Assembly: GCF_900108565.1 (NCBI RefSeq)
Contig: NZ_LT629971.1
Coordinates: 248,001-312,000 of the forward strand
Source: Mycolicibacterium rutilum
GTDB lineage: Bacteria; Actinomycetota; Actinomycetes; Mycobacteriales; Mycobacteriaceae
Length of the DNA: 64,000 nucleotides
Direction: 5' to 3'
The notes beneath the pieces are model-generated. The model did not search any database. It was not told the DNA's origin and saw nothing but the letters and a program-made list of their open reading frames with translations. The translations under genes were made by a program, and so were the position numbers. Positions 53,171 through 63,186 of this stretch are shown piece after piece; position 1 is the first letter of the stretch, and each line of letters starts with the position of its first letter.

Positions 53171-54148
53171 ATGAGCACCCAGATCGACCAGATCCCCGTC
53201 AAGCCGACCACCGCGATCGTCGGCGAACCCACCAAGCAGCGAGCCACGAGCAAGTGGTTCCGACTGCTCGTCAACGACCGCGTCGCCACCGCAGCCGCCG
53301 TCGTGCTCGGATTCGTCTTCCTCACCGCCTTTTTCGGGCCGCTGCTGATGGGCGACCTGGCGACCCGCATCGACCTCGACAACTCCAACCAGGCGCCGTT
53401 CACGCTGTCCCACGGCTGGGCCAACATCCTGGGCACCGACCCGCTGGGCCGCAGCATGCTGGCCCGCCTCGTCGTCGCGTGCCAGACCACGCTGTCGGTC
53501 GCCATCCCCGCGGTGGTGATCTCGGCGGTCGTCGGGTCGGCGATCGGCATGTGGGCCGGCTATCACCGCGGCTGGCGCGAGACGCTGGCCATGCGCGTCG
53601 CCGACGTCATCATGAGCTTCCCGTCGCTGCTGCTCGCGGTCGTCGTGCTCTACGTGTTCTCCCCCAGCGCCGCGAACATCGTTCTGGTGCTGGCGATCAC
53701 CCGCATCCCGGTGTACCTGCGCACCGCCCGCGCCGAGTCCGCCGAGCTGCAGAGCCGGCTGTTCGTCGACGCCGCCCGCACGTTCGGCGCGTCGGCGCAG
53801 TCGATCATCTGGCGCCACGTGGTGCCGATCGTGCTGCCCACCCTGCTGACCGTCGCGACGCTCGACTTCTGCTACGTGATGCTCGCCGAGAGCTCGCTGA
53901 GCTTCCTGGGCATCGGCATCCAGCCGCCCGACGTCAGCTGGGGCCTGATGGTCGCCCAGGGCCGCACCTACCTGCACACCGCGTGGTGGTTGTCGTTCTT
54001 CCCCGGCCTGGCCATCGTCATCACCACCGTCGCGGCGACGATCCTGGCGGCCTGGGCCCGCATCGCCACCGATCCCGCCCAGCGGTGGCGGCTGACCGTT
54101 CCGCAGAAGCGGTTGGCCAAATTCACCAAGACCGGAAAGGCGCTGTGA
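53171..54148 (+). CDS. ABC transporter permease (DppC type)
   Basis: A 325-residue membrane protein. A cytoplasmic N-terminus precedes the first helix (AVVLGFVFLTAFFGPLL), then HGWANILGTDPLGRSMLARLVVACQTTLSVAI, typical of DppC. The EAA loop is SRLFVDAARTFGASAQSIIWRHVVP. Its stop overlaps the ATPase start (TGATG). Confidence 0.9.
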   Translation: MSTQIDQIPVKPTTAIVGEPTKQRATSKWFRLLVNDRVATAAAVVLGFVFLTAFFGPLLMGDLATRIDLDNSNQAPFTLSHGWANILGTDPLGRSMLARLVVACQTTLSVAIPAVVISAVVGSAIGMWAGYHRGWRETLAMRVADVIMSFPSLLLAVVVLYVFSPSAANIVLVLAITRIPVYLRTARAESAELQSRLFVDAARTFGASAQSIIWRHVVPIVLPTLLTVATLDFCYVMLAESSLSFLGIGIQPPDVSWGLMVAQGRTYLHTAWWLSFFPGLAIVITTVAATILAAWARIATDPAQRWRLTVPQKRLAKFTKTGKAL

Positions 54149-55143
54149 TGACTACAGTCGTAGAAGCCCCGCCGGTGCTCGACGTCGCCGGTATGAGCGT
54201 GGAGATCCGCACCATCAGCGGCACCGTGCGCGCCGTCAACGACGTCAGCTTCCAGGCGCGGCGCGGCGAAACCCTCGCGCTGCTCGGCGAATCCGGCTGC
54301 GGCAAGTCGATGACCGCCACCGCGCTCGTCGGCCTGCTCGAACCGGTCGCCGACGTCGTCGAGGGCTCGGCCACACTCGGGGACGTCGACCTGTTCCGCG
54401 TCGACGACAAGAAGCGCCGCGCGATGGCCGGCACCGAACTCGCCATCGTCTTCCAGGACGCGCTCACCGCGCTCAACCCGCTCTACACCGTCGGCACCCA
54501 ACTCGCCGAACCGTTCCGCATCCACCACGGCATGAACGCCAAGGACGCCAAACGCAAAGCCGTCGAACTGATGGCCCGCGTCGGCATCCCGCAGCCCGAG
54601 TCGCGGCTGGGCGCCTACCCGCACCAGTTCTCCGGCGGCATGCGGCAACGCCTGCTCATCGCGATGGCCGTCGCGCTCAACCCCAGCGTGCTGATCGCCG
54701 ACGAACCGACCACCGCGCTCGACGTCACGGTTCAGGCGCAGATCATGGCGCTGCTGCGCGACCTGCGCACCGAATACGACATGGCCGTCGTGCTGATCAC
54801 CCACGACCTCGCTCTGGTCGCCGAGGAGGCCGACCGCGTCGCGGTGATGTATGCGGGCAACATCGTCGAAACCGGCCCGGTGTCCGCGGTTTTCGCCAAC
54901 CCCCGGCATCCCTACACCAAGGGGCTGCTGAACTCGGTGCCGGTGACCGCGCACCGCGGCGACGAGCTCAAGTCGATCGGCGGTGCGCCGCCGGACCTGC
55001 ACGCGATCCCCGACGGTTGCGTGTACCAGGACCGCTGCCCGCTGGCGCGGGAGATCTGCGCGACGACGCGGCCGACGCTCACCACCGTGACGCCCGGCCG
55101 CGCGGCAGCCTGCCACTTCCCCGAGGAGGTAGTGAATGTCTGA
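54148..55143 (+). CDS. ABC transporter ATPase (DppD/OppD type)
   Basis: A 331-residue ATPase from ATG 54148. Walker [16 protein letters not shown]-loop [11 protein letters not shown], signature [13 protein letters not shown], Walker [13 protein letters not shown] and H-loop ITHDLALV are all present. The C-terminal oligopeptide/dipeptide extension has the Cys cluster [19 protein letters not shown]. It works with the second ATPase, whose start overlaps by eight bases. Confidence 0.92.
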   Translation: MTTVVEAPPVLDVAGMSVEIRTISGTVRAVNDVSFQARRGETLALLGESGCGKSMTATALVGLLEPVADVVEGSATLGDVDLFRVDDKKRRAMAGTELAIVFQDALTALNPLYTVGTQLAEPFRIHHGMNAKDAKRKAVELMARVGIPQPESRLGAYPHQFSGGMRQRLLIAMAVALNPSVLIADEPTTALDVTVQAQIMALLRDLRTEYDMAVVLITHDLALVAEEADRVAVMYAGNIVETGPVSAVFANPRHPYTKGLLNSVPVTAHRGDELKSIGGAPPDLHAIPDGCVYQDRCPLAREICATTRPTLTTVTPGRAAACHFPEEVVNV

Positions 55144-56128
55144 GCAACTGCTCGAGGTCCGCGACCTGCGCAAGTCGTTCCGCGTGCCGGGCAGCAAGAA
55201 CAAGCTGTGCGCGCTGGACGGCATCACCCTGGATCTGCAGCGCGGCGAGACGCTCGGTCTGGTCGGCGAGTCCGGCTGCGGAAAGTCCACGCTGGCACGG
55301 ACATTGATGATGCTGGAACGCCCGGACTCAGGGACCGTGCGCTTCGACGGGATCGACCCCTACACGCTGCGCGGCAAGGAGCTGCTGAAGTTCCGGCGCC
55401 GCGTGCAGATGGTGTTCCAGGACCCGTACGCGTCGCTGAACTCGCGGATGTCGGCCGGCGACATCATCGCCGAGCCGTGGCGCAGCCACAAGGGCCTCTA
55501 TGCCAGCCGCAAGGACCGCGACATGCGGGTGCGCGGGCTACTCGACCTCGTCGGGCTCGGCGCCAAGGCCGCCGACAAGTATCCGCAGGAGTTCTCCGGC
55601 GGCCAGCGGCAACGCATCGGCATCGCACGGGCGCTCGCGCTCGACCCCGATGTGATCATCTGCGACGAGCCGGTGTCCGCGCTGGACCTGTCGGTGCAGG
55701 CGCAGGTGCTCAACCTGCTCAACGACCTGCAACGCCAACTCGGGATCGCCTACATCTTCATCAGCCACGACCTGTCGGTGGTGCGTCACGTCGCCGACCG
55801 CGTCGCGGTGATGTACCTCGGCCGCATCATCGAAAACGGCCCCACCGAAGCGGTTTTCGACCGGCCCAACCACCCGTACACCGCTGCGCTGATGTCGGCC
55901 GCGCCGAAGCTCGACAGCGCGCTGCGCCAGGAGCGGATCCTGCTCAAGGGCGAGGTGCCGTCGCCGCTGAACCCGCCGTCGGGCTGCCGGTTCCGTACCC
56001 GCTGCTGGAAGGCCACCGAGGTGTGCGCCACGGCCGCGCCGCCCACCGCCGTGGACCCCGAGGTCGACGGACACGCCGCCGAGTGCCACCACCCGCTGCT
56101 GTCGGAGGGCATGCTGGCCACAGCATGA
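55136..56128 (+). CDS. ABC transporter ATPase (DppF/OppF type)
   Basis: A 330-residue ATPase from ATG 55136 (GAGGAGGT upstream inside the previous gene). Walker [16 protein letters not shown]-loop VFQDPYASLN, signature FSGGQRQRIGIARALALDP, Walker B VIICDEPVSALD, H-loop ISHDLSVV. The C-terminal Cys motif CRFRTRCWKATEVC..CHHP is as in OppF. Its stop overlaps the TauE/SafE gene by four bases. Confidence 0.92.
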   Translation: MSEQLLEVRDLRKSFRVPGSKNKLCALDGITLDLQRGETLGLVGESGCGKSTLARTLMMLERPDSGTVRFDGIDPYTLRGKELLKFRRRVQMVFQDPYASLNSRMSAGDIIAEPWRSHKGLYASRKDRDMRVRGLLDLVGLGAKAADKYPQEFSGGQRQRIGIARALALDPDVIICDEPVSALDLSVQAQVLNLLNDLQRQLGIAYIFISHDLSVVRHVADRVAVMYLGRIIENGPTEAVFDRPNHPYTAALMSAAPKLDSALRQERILLKGEVPSPLNPPSGCRFRTRCWKATEVCATAAPPTAVDPEVDGHAAECHHPLLSEGMLATA

Positions 56129-56853
56129 GCATTACGGGATATGTCATTGTCGCCGCGACCATTCTGTTGGCGTCTGCGCTGCAGGCGTCGATCGGTTTCG
56201 GCATCGGGCTGTTGTCCGCGCCGATCATCGCGCTCGTCGACCCGGGCCTCATTCCGGGCACGCTGATCATGATCGCGACGTTGGTGACGCTGTTGGTCGT
56301 GGTGCGCGAACGCGAGTCGATCGACCTGCACGGCACCGGCTGGGCGCTGCTCGGCCGGGTGCCCGGCACCATCGCCGGGGCGCTGCTGCTGCTGGTGCTG
56401 CCCGCACGCGGTCTGGCGATCATGCTCGCCGGCGTCGTGCTGGCCGGTGTCGCGATGACGAGCTTCGGCTGGATTCCGGCTGCGCGGCGGCGCAACGTCG
56501 TGCTGGCGGGCGCGGCCTCGGGGGTGCTGGGCACCGCGACCGCGATCGGCGGCCCGCCGATGGCGTTGGTATGGCAGCGCAACGAGGGCGCCCGGCTGCG
56601 CGGCACGATGAGCGGGTTCTTTCTCGTCGGGTCGCTGCTGTCGATCGCGGCGCTGGCGGCCACCGGCGCAGTCACCGGTCACACGCTGGTGATGTTCGCG
56701 GTGTTCGTGCCCGCCGCGCTGGCCGGTTACGTGGTGTCGCGGGGGCTGAACCGGGTGCTGGACCCGAACCGGTTGCGCTGGGTGGCGATCGTGGTGTCGG
56801 CGCTCGGCGCGGTGCTGCTGATCGGGCGTGAACTTCTGCAGATGGGGGGCTGA
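56125..56853 (+). CDS. TauE/SafE family membrane exporter
   Basis: A 242-residue protein with about seven to eight membrane helices. The first repeat has the family pattern ASALQASIGFGIGLLSAPIIALVDPGLIPG, and the second AASGVLGTATAIGGPPMALVWQRN. The family exports or imports small anions such as sulfoacetate or other organic acids. Coupled to the ABC operon by ATGA; it may handle a sugar acid or by-product. Confidence 0.85.
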   Translation: MSITGYVIVAATILLASALQASIGFGIGLLSAPIIALVDPGLIPGTLIMIATLVTLLVVVRERESIDLHGTGWALLGRVPGTIAGALLLLVLPARGLAIMLAGVVLAGVAMTSFGWIPAARRRNVVLAGAASGVLGTATAIGGPPMALVWQRNEGARLRGTMSGFFLVGSLLSIAALAATGAVTGHTLVMFAVFVPAALAGYVVSRGLNRVLDPNRLRWVAIVVSALGAVLLIGRELLQMGG

Positions 56854-56854
56854 G

Positions 56855-57676
56855 GTGTCCGAACAACCGGATCTCGCCGTACGCAAGGTCAAGTCGGCGG
56901 TGCGGACCGTGGAACTGCTGGAGTTCCTCGCCGCCCGCCAGGACGAGCCGGTGCGGCTTCGCGAGGTCAGCGAGGCGCTCGACATGCCGCGCAGCAGCGC
57001 GCACGCCCTGTTGCGCACGCTCGTCGCGCAGGGCTGGGTGCGCTGCGATCTGTCGGGCACGTTGTACGCCATCGGGATTCGGGCGCTGCTGGTCGGCACC
57101 AGCTATCTCGACAGCGACCCGTACCTGCCGATGATCACGCCGTTCCTCGACGATCTGCGCAACGACCTCGACGAGACCTTCCACCTCGGTCGCCTCGACG
57201 GCACCGACATCGTGTACCTGGCGACGCGCGAGTCCAAGCAGTACACCCGCACCGCCAGCCGGGTCGGTCGCCGGCTGCCCGCCTACGCGACCGCGCTGGG
57301 CAAGGCGCTGCTCGCCGAGCGGTTCGGCGGCGAACGCGACGCGCACATCCCGTCGGCGCTGCGGCCGTTGACGGTCCACACCGTCGCCGACCGTCGCGCG
57401 CTGGATGCCCAGCTCGATGAGGCCCGCGTCCGCGGCTACGCGTGCGAGGACGGCGAGAACACCGTCGGGTTGCGCTGTTTCGCGGTCACGCTGCGCTACT
57501 GCACGCCGGCCCAGGACGCGATCAGCGCGTCGGTGCCGCTGGACCGGCTCACCCCGCAACGGGAACGCGAGATCGTCGACGCCCTGTGCGCGATGGGCGA
57601 CAAGGTGTCGCGCGTCGTGCGCCCGCTGGCCAACGGCGACCGGTGGTTCACCTCCTCCCGAGTGTCAGGAGATTGA
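56855..57676 (+). CDS. IclR family transcriptional regulator
   Basis: A 273-residue protein; GTG 56855 (MSEQPDLAV) follows GGGGGG and the exporter stop. N-terminal winged helix: [42 protein letters not shown]. The C-terminal effector domain shows [38 protein letters not shown] and [17 protein letters not shown]. IclR proteins often control sugar-acid catabolism, so it is the best candidate regulator of this operon and may bind the palindromes at 50578-50616. Confidence 0.92.
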   Translation: MSEQPDLAVRKVKSAVRTVELLEFLAARQDEPVRLREVSEALDMPRSSAHALLRTLVAQGWVRCDLSGTLYAIGIRALLVGTSYLDSDPYLPMITPFLDDLRNDLDETFHLGRLDGTDIVYLATRESKQYTRTASRVGRRLPAYATALGKALLAERFGGERDAHIPSALRPLTVHTVADRRALDAQLDEARVRGYACEDGENTVGLRCFAVTLRYCTPAQDAISASVPLDRLTPQREREIVDALCAMGDKVSRVVRPLANGDRWFTSSRVSGD

Positions 57677-57677
57677 C

Positions 57678-59012
57678 ATGAGCACCCCGACCATCCGCGA
57701 CATGACGGTCATCCCGATCGCCGGGCACGACAGCATGCTGCTCAACCTCAGCGGCGCGCACGGCCCGTACTTCACCCGAAACCTGGTCGTACTCACCGAC
57801 AGTGACGGCAACACCGGCGTCGGCGAGGTGCCCGGCGGCGAGCCGATCCGCCGCACGCTGGAGGACGCCCGCGCGATCGTCACCGGCCGCAGCATCGGCG
57901 AGCACCACGCCGTGCTCAACGACATGCGCCGCGCGTTCGGTGACCGCGACGCCGGCGGGCGGGGCGCGCAGACCTTCGACCTGCGGATCGCCGTGCACGC
58001 GGTGACCGCCGTCGAGTCGGCGCTGCTGGACCTGCTCGGCCAGCACCTCGGGGTGCCGGTCGCGGCACTGCTCGGCGACGGGCAGCAGCGGTCGCGGGTG
58101 CAGGCGCTGGGCTATCTGTTCTTCGTCGGCGACCGCACCCGCACCGACCTCGCCTACCGCTCCCCCGACGACGAGGCGCCCGACGCCGACGACTGGTTGC
58201 GCGTCCGCCACTTGGAGGCACTGACCCCCGAGGCTGTCGTGCGGTTGGCCGAGGCGGCGCGGGACCGTTACGGCTTCCACGACTTCAAACTCAAGGGCGG
58301 TGTGCTGCCCGCCGCCGAGGAGGCCAAGGCCGTCATCGCGCTGGCCGACCGGTTCCCCGACGCGCGAATCACGCTGGACCCCAACGGCGGATGGCTGTTA
58401 GCGGACGCGATCACGACCTGCCGTGAGCTCCGCGACGTGCTCGCCTACGCCGAAGACCCGGTCGGACCCGAGCGCGGGTTCTCCGGCCGCGAGGTGATGG
58501 CCGAGTTCAAGCGCGCCACCGGGCTGCCGACCGCGACGAACATGATCGGCACCGACTGGCGCGAACTCGGCCACGCCATCCGCGCCAACGCCGTCGACAT
58601 CCCCCTCGCCGACCCGCACTTCTGGACGATGGCCGGCTCGGTACGCGTCGCGCAGCTGTGCGACGCGTGGGGGCTGACGTGGGGATCGCACTCCAACAAC
58701 CACTTCGACGTGTCGCTGGCGATGTTCACCCACGTCGCCGCCGCCGCACCTGGGAACATCACCGCGATCGATACGCACTGGATCTGGCAGGACGGACAGC
58801 GAATCACCAAGGAGCCGTACGCGATCGTCGACGGTTATCTGACCGTCCCGCCGGTGCCGGGGCTGGGTGTCGAACTCGATTCGGAGCGGGTGGCCGCCGC
58901 GCACGAGCTGTATCTGCGTGAGGGCCTCGGGTCCCGCGACGACGCGGCCGCCATGCAGTACCTGATCCCGGGGTGGACGTTCGACAGCAAGCGTCCGGCG
59001 CTGCAGCGATGA
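57678..59012 (+). CDS. gudD: Glucarate dehydratase
   Basis: A 444-residue protein matching the enterobacterial GudD almost throughout by recall: [65 protein letters not shown] (KxK), ITLDPNGGW (Asp), [10 protein letters not shown] (Glu), [10 protein letters not shown] (Asn), [10 protein letters not shown] (Asp) and [18 protein letters not shown] (His base). Dehydrates D-glucarate to 5-dehydro-4-deoxyglucarate. Starts just after the IclR stop and overlaps the next gene. Confidence 0.95.
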   Translation: MSTPTIRDMTVIPIAGHDSMLLNLSGAHGPYFTRNLVVLTDSDGNTGVGEVPGGEPIRRTLEDARAIVTGRSIGEHHAVLNDMRRAFGDRDAGGRGAQTFDLRIAVHAVTAVESALLDLLGQHLGVPVAALLGDGQQRSRVQALGYLFFVGDRTRTDLAYRSPDDEAPDADDWLRVRHLEALTPEAVVRLAEAARDRYGFHDFKLKGGVLPAAEEAKAVIALADRFPDARITLDPNGGWLLADAITTCRELRDVLAYAEDPVGPERGFSGREVMAEFKRATGLPTATNMIGTDWRELGHAIRANAVDIPLADPHFWTMAGSVRVAQLCDAWGLTWGSHSNNHFDVSLAMFTHVAAAAPGNITAIDTHWIWQDGQRITKEPYAIVDGYLTVPPVPGLGVELDSERVAAAHELYLREGLGSRDDAAAMQYLIPGWTFDSKRPALQR

Positions 59013-59977
59013 AGGTACTGATCGCCGACGCGAACCTGGTGCCGCACCGGGAGCGACTGGAGGCAGGCCTGCCGGACGGCTGCGCTGTCGCCTGGTTCCC
59101 GGCCGGGGCGCCTTCGGAGGAATTGCGTGACGCGACGGTCTACGTCGGGAGCCGGTTCACCGCGGAAATGGCCGCGACGGCCGAGAAGCTGCGGCTCATC
59201 CACGTCGCGGGGGCGGGCACCGACAAGATCGACTTCACCGCGGTGCCGCCGGAGGTGCTGGTGGCGAACACGTTTCACCACGAGCGGTCGATCGCCGAGT
59301 ACATCGTGTCCGCGGCGGTGCTGCTGCGGCGCGACTTCCTGGCGCAGGACCGGGCGCTGCGCGACGGCCGGTGGGCGACCTCGGTGTACGACGTGTCGAT
59401 CCCGCAGCTGCCGACACTGGGTGACGCGCGCATCGGGTTCATCGGATTCGGGCACATCGGACAGCAGACCTGGCAGCTGTTCCGCGCGTTCGGCTGCAGC
59501 GGCGTCGCGGTCACCGGCTCCGGACAGGTGCCGGAGTGTGGATTGCACTGGGCCGGCGACACCGGCGAGTTGGATCGGTTGCTGGACGAGTGCGATGTCG
59601 CGGTGGTGTCGGCGCCACTGAACTCGCAGACGGCAGGCATGATCGGTGCCGAGCAGCTGCGATCATTGGGAGCGGACGGCGTGCTGATCAACGTCGGCCG
59701 TGGACCGCTTGTCCAGGAGCAGGCGCTGTATGACGCGTTGCGGGGCAGGGTGATTCGAGCGGCGGCGATCGACGTGTGGTACCGCTATCCGTCCGGCGGC
59801 GGACAGTCCGCGCCGAGTGAGTTGCCGTTCGGGGAGTTGCCGAACCTGCTGATGACGCCGCATTCGTCAGGAATCACGCGCGACACCTTCGAGGGCCGCG
59901 CCGACGACATCGCCGCCAACATCCGCCGGTTGTCACGCGGCGAGGCGTTGGCGAACGTCGTCAATCAGCGCAGGTAG
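59009..59977 (+). CDS. D-2-hydroxyacid dehydrogenase
   Basis: A 322-residue protein from ATG 59009 (ATGA overlap with gudD). NAD site [17 protein letters not shown], catalytic Arg in [11 protein letters not shown], His in [12 protein letters not shown]. The Glu position reads [12 protein letters not shown] rather than DVF..EP, as in phosphonate-dehydrogenase-like and other divergent members. Its substrate is unknown; a 2-oxoacid from aldarate breakdown is plausible from its place in the operon. Confidence 0.85.
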   Translation: MKVLIADANLVPHRERLEAGLPDGCAVAWFPAGAPSEELRDATVYVGSRFTAEMAATAEKLRLIHVAGAGTDKIDFTAVPPEVLVANTFHHERSIAEYIVSAAVLLRRDFLAQDRALRDGRWATSVYDVSIPQLPTLGDARIGFIGFGHIGQQTWQLFRAFGCSGVAVTGSGQVPECGLHWAGDTGELDRLLDECDVAVVSAPLNSQTAGMIGAEQLRSLGADGVLINVGRGPLVQEQALYDALRGRVIRAAAIDVWYRYPSGGGQSAPSELPFGELPNLLMTPHSSGITRDTFEGRADDIAANIRRLSRGEALANVVNQRR

Positions 59978-60588
59978 ATCTGGCCCTCTTGCGGATAGCC
60001 GCCGCCGGCCGTCGCGATGTGCACGTGGTCGTAGTGATTGGCGGTGTCCGAACCGCGGTTCGCCATCGTTCTCTTCGAGCCGCCGGGCCGGTAGATGGTC
60101 TGCCGCCAGATCGCGTGATTGAGGCCGAAGCGCTCCGCGTTCGCCAGCACATAGTCCAGGACGCGGTCGCCGAGCGCCTTTCCCTCCTCGGAGCGGGCGT
60201 TCGGGATCATCACGTCGATGGCCAGTCCGTGCGGATGCCATTTCAACGCGTCTTGCCGGACGCCGCCGATGTCGAGGATCTCGGGGAACTCGGCGCTCAC
60301 CGCGCGGGCGACGCGGATCGTGTCGACCTGCAGCCCGTCCTCCTCGGCCACGCCGTGCGGCAGCGGGGGCGGTGGAGGTGGCGGGGGCGGCGGCTGGGCC
60401 GCCATCAGCTGGACCGGGGGCTGCGGGGCCGGCGGCGGTGCCGGCGCGACATCGCAGCACGGGGCTGCCTCGGTGATGTGCGGGTAGCTGTCCGCACCGA
60501 CAACAAACAGCGTCGCAGCCGAGACAACGCCCGCGACCAGGGTCAACCGCGGCCACCGCCGCGTCGTGGTTAAAGAATGCCTTCCCAT
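59965..60588 (-). CDS. Proline-rich exported protein with VldE/ARB-07466-like domain
   Basis: A 207-residue protein. The N-terminus is a signal sequence (LTLVAGVVSAATLFVVGA), followed by a proline-rich tract (about ten prolines in a row near residues 66-75) as in many mycobacterial exported proteins. The C-terminal domain from about residue 85 has LKWHPHGLAIDVMIPNARSEEG, GLNHAIWRQTIYRPGG and ANHYDHVHIATAGGGYP; His and Asp in HPHGLAIDV and HYDHVHI could bind a metal as in M15-like peptidases. Likely a cell-wall protein. Convergent overlap of 13 bases with the dehydrogenase. Confidence 0.75.
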   Translation of the reverse strand: MGRHSLTTTRRWPRLTLVAGVVSAATLFVVGADSYPHITEAAPCCDVAPAPPPAPQPPVQLMAAQPPPPPPPPPPLPHGVAEEDGLQVDTIRVARAVSAEFPEILDIGGVRQDALKWHPHGLAIDVMIPNARSEEGKALGDRVLDYVLANAERFGLNHAIWRQTIYRPGGSKRTMANRGSDTANHYDHVHIATAGGGYPQEGQIYLR

Positions 60589-60781
60589 CGCGGGCGCACC
60601 ATATCGACTTCTCCCGGGTGCGGAGCAACCCGCGCACGCGCCGTCGATTGACCGGGTTCGCGCCCGTCGCTGGCGCGAAAGGCCAGGTCACGCGGGTGTT
60701 GGGGTTTTGCGCTGACGGCCTGCACCCGCGTACCAATCGTGGTGAGCGTCATGACCCGCCGTCGAGTGTGACGCCGGTCGA

Positions 60782-63025
60782 TCAGCCCTTCAGCGCCTCG
60801 CCGGCCGGGCCGAGGTCGAGGAATTGTGTCTCGCCGTTCGCGTCGTCGAGGCCGTCGTTGTCGGTGACCACGTACAGCTTCCCGTTGCCGGCGATCGCGA
60901 AACCCTCCACCTTCTCCTGCACGTAACCGTTGGGCGCCTGCAGATCCGGTAACAGGTTGCGTGCCAAAGTCTTCGGCAGCACCTCGAGCGTGTCTCCCCC
61001 GCTGTCCGGTATCGCGACCCGGTAGATGCCCTTCACCCGGGCGTCGGGACCGTTGAGTTTGTCGCGTTCCAGCACCAGCAGCGAACCGTCGTGCACGGCG
61101 ATCTCACTCAACCCGATCCAGTCGCCCTCGGCGGACGTGGTGTCCAGCTGGTAGCCGAACCACTCCCAGGTGTCGCCCTCCGGGGTGTAGCGACCGAGCC
61201 GGACCACACCCTTCGGGTCGCCCTTGGCCTCGCGCTGCACGGCCACCCAGACCCGGTCACCGTCGACGGCCACGCCCTCGAGGCCCTGCCCGCCCAAGCC
61301 CCGGGAGACGTCGTCGGGCAGCGCGACGCGTCGGTCGATACCGCCGTCGGCGTTGACGTAGACCAGCTGGTTGCCGGGGCCGTCCTCACCCTCGACCGCG
61401 AGCACGAACCCGCCATCCGGCCGGGCCGACACTCCCTCGATGTCCAGCGTGACCGGCTGTCCGTTCTCGGTGACCGGCAGCTGCGTGTCGATCAGCGCCA
61501 GCGTCTGCGACAGGTCGATGCCCAGGATTCGCGACGGCCCCACGGCGATGTCCGGCGCCGTATAGAGCCGGTTCTCGTCGGCGGGGTCGGCGCTGAGAGC
61601 ACCCAGCGCGCCCCAGCCGATCGGCACGCCGTCGACATCGCCCGAGACGATCGACGGGAACCCCAGGGCTTCCTCATGGTCCTGGCCGTAGCCGTACACG
61701 GTGACAGAAGCGCGCACGCGGTTGTCCGGTTCGTCGGCCTCCGACGAGATGACGAGAAGGTTGCGCTCCGGGATGGGCAGCACACCTTCGGGGCCCGGCG
61801 TGGTCGGCATGATCTGGCGGAACACCGGCGCGGTCACGTCGCTCACGTCGTAGGCGGCGACGAAATTGCTGCGCTCCGAAGCGATCAGCGCGGTCGACAC
61901 GCCGCCGATCTCGGTGATCGCAAGTCCTTCGGGCTCGGGGCCTTTGGACTCGGCGCGGCTTTCGATATGCAAACCGGTGCGCACGGCGAGTTGTTCGAAG
62001 GAGTTTCCGGCGTCCCAGACCACGTCGCCGGTGGCGGCGTCGAAGATGGTCCAGCCGCGGGTGCCGCCCTTCCAGTCGCCCTCGTTGGCGGTGGCGACAT
62101 GGTCGTCGCCAATCCAGCCGATGGCGTCGGGCTCGCGCGGGGTGTCGGGGATCGAGCCGGTCTGGTCGATGGCGCCGTCCTCGGCGGTGTCGATGCCCTC
62201 GACGGCGACGCTTCCGGCGCTGAAGACCTTGTTCACCGTGCCGGTGCGGCCGTCGAGGATGGCGAACCCGTTGTTCTCCTGCAGCGTCACCGCGACCTGG
62301 CCGCGCGAGTTGATGCTGACGTACTCGGGTTCGAGGTCCTCGGGAGTGTCGAGCCCCGCGCTCCGGGCGGCGTCGACGTCGAAGTCGACCCGGCGAGGCG
62401 TCCACGCATCGGGCGCACCGCCGAGGTCGATCAGCTGCACGAATCCCGTTGGCGGTTGCGGGAGGTCACCTTCCTCCTTGCCGGGTGGAGTGGCTTCCTC
62501 GTCACGCTGGTTTTCCATCGCGATCGCGGCGAAGGCACCGTCCGGGCTGATTGCGATCGAGTCCGGTTGACCGCCGAGGTCGATGCTGCGCACCCGGGAG
62601 CGATCAGCGGTGCGGACGACGTCGAGCCGTCCCGACGGATGGGCGAAGTCGCTGCCGGTGGTGTCGACGACGACAAGGACGAACTCGCCGACAGCGGCCA
62701 CCGAAGTGGGCTGGTCGTCGGCGTGGCCCAGCTCGGTCAGCGAAAGTGTGCCCAGGCCAACCGGTTTCGCCGGGTCACGGATGTCGAGGAAGCCGATGCG
62801 CTTGGCGGCGGCGTCGGTGTAGATGACGGTGTTGCCGTCGGGGGTGACCGTCGAGATCTCGGCGACGGTCTCTTGCGCCGGGTCCTGCGAGTTCAGATAC
62901 ACCGGGTAGGTGGCCAGGCGGTGGTAGCGCTGCGTCGTCGGTGTGTCGTCCTGCGAGGCGGTCGAGCATCCCGCCGCCATCAGTACCACGATCGCTGCCG
63001 CTGCCCGACCCAAGTTCGCTGTCAC
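60782..63025 (-). CDS. Lipoprotein of the phytase-like esterase family
   Basis: A 747-residue protein with signal peptide and lipobox MAAGC (Cys about residue 20). The body is a beta-propeller: repeated motifs VTPDGNTVIYTDAAAKRIGFLDI, IAISPDGAFAAIAM, DIEGVSARPDGGFVLAVEG and GLEGVAVDGDRVWVAVQ resemble the esterase-like/phytase-type (PF13449) and choice-of-anchor families. EKVEGFAIAGNGKLYVVTDNDG near the end is the usual closing motif. It probably sits on the outer face of the membrane; substrate unknown. Confidence 0.8.
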   Translation of the reverse strand: MTANLGRAAAAIVVLMAAGCSTASQDDTPTTQRYHRLATYPVYLNSQDPAQETVAEISTVTPDGNTVIYTDAAAKRIGFLDIRDPAKPVGLGTLSLTELGHADDQPTSVAAVGEFVLVVVDTTGSDFAHPSGRLDVVRTADRSRVRSIDLGGQPDSIAISPDGAFAAIAMENQRDEEATPPGKEEGDLPQPPTGFVQLIDLGGAPDAWTPRRVDFDVDAARSAGLDTPEDLEPEYVSINSRGQVAVTLQENNGFAILDGRTGTVNKVFSAGSVAVEGIDTAEDGAIDQTGSIPDTPREPDAIGWIGDDHVATANEGDWKGGTRGWTIFDAATGDVVWDAGNSFEQLAVRTGLHIESRAESKGPEPEGLAITEIGGVSTALIASERSNFVAAYDVSDVTAPVFRQIMPTTPGPEGVLPIPERNLLVISSEADEPDNRVRASVTVYGYGQDHEEALGFPSIVSGDVDGVPIGWGALGALSADPADENRLYTAPDIAVGPSRILGIDLSQTLALIDTQLPVTENGQPVTLDIEGVSARPDGGFVLAVEGEDGPGNQLVYVNADGGIDRRVALPDDVSRGLGGQGLEGVAVDGDRVWVAVQREAKGDPKGVVRLGRYTPEGDTWEWFGYQLDTTSAEGDWIGLSEIAVHDGSLLVLERDKLNGPDARVKGIYRVAIPDSGGDTLEVLPKTLARNLLPDLQAPNGYVQEKVEGFAIAGNGKLYVVTDNDGLDDANGETQFLDLGPAGEALKG

Positions 63026-63186
63026 CCGTCATCCTCTTCAGTTGTCCGATGAGTCGGGTGAGTGTGACGTGGACACGTGTCGGGATGGGTAACGCCGGGT
63101 GAACTCCTTCGTCGGCGCCGAGATAGCACACACGGTCGTGATTGCGTCGCCGCAACAGCCCTGAGTGCTATTTCGACGCCACGGCG

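Noticed and set aside
60362..60398. GGTGGAGGTGGCGG-rich short repeats, possible tandem repeat or CRISPR-like signal
   Set aside because: It is the coding sequence of the polyproline tract of the exported protein at 59965-60588; no spacers or regular repeat unit.
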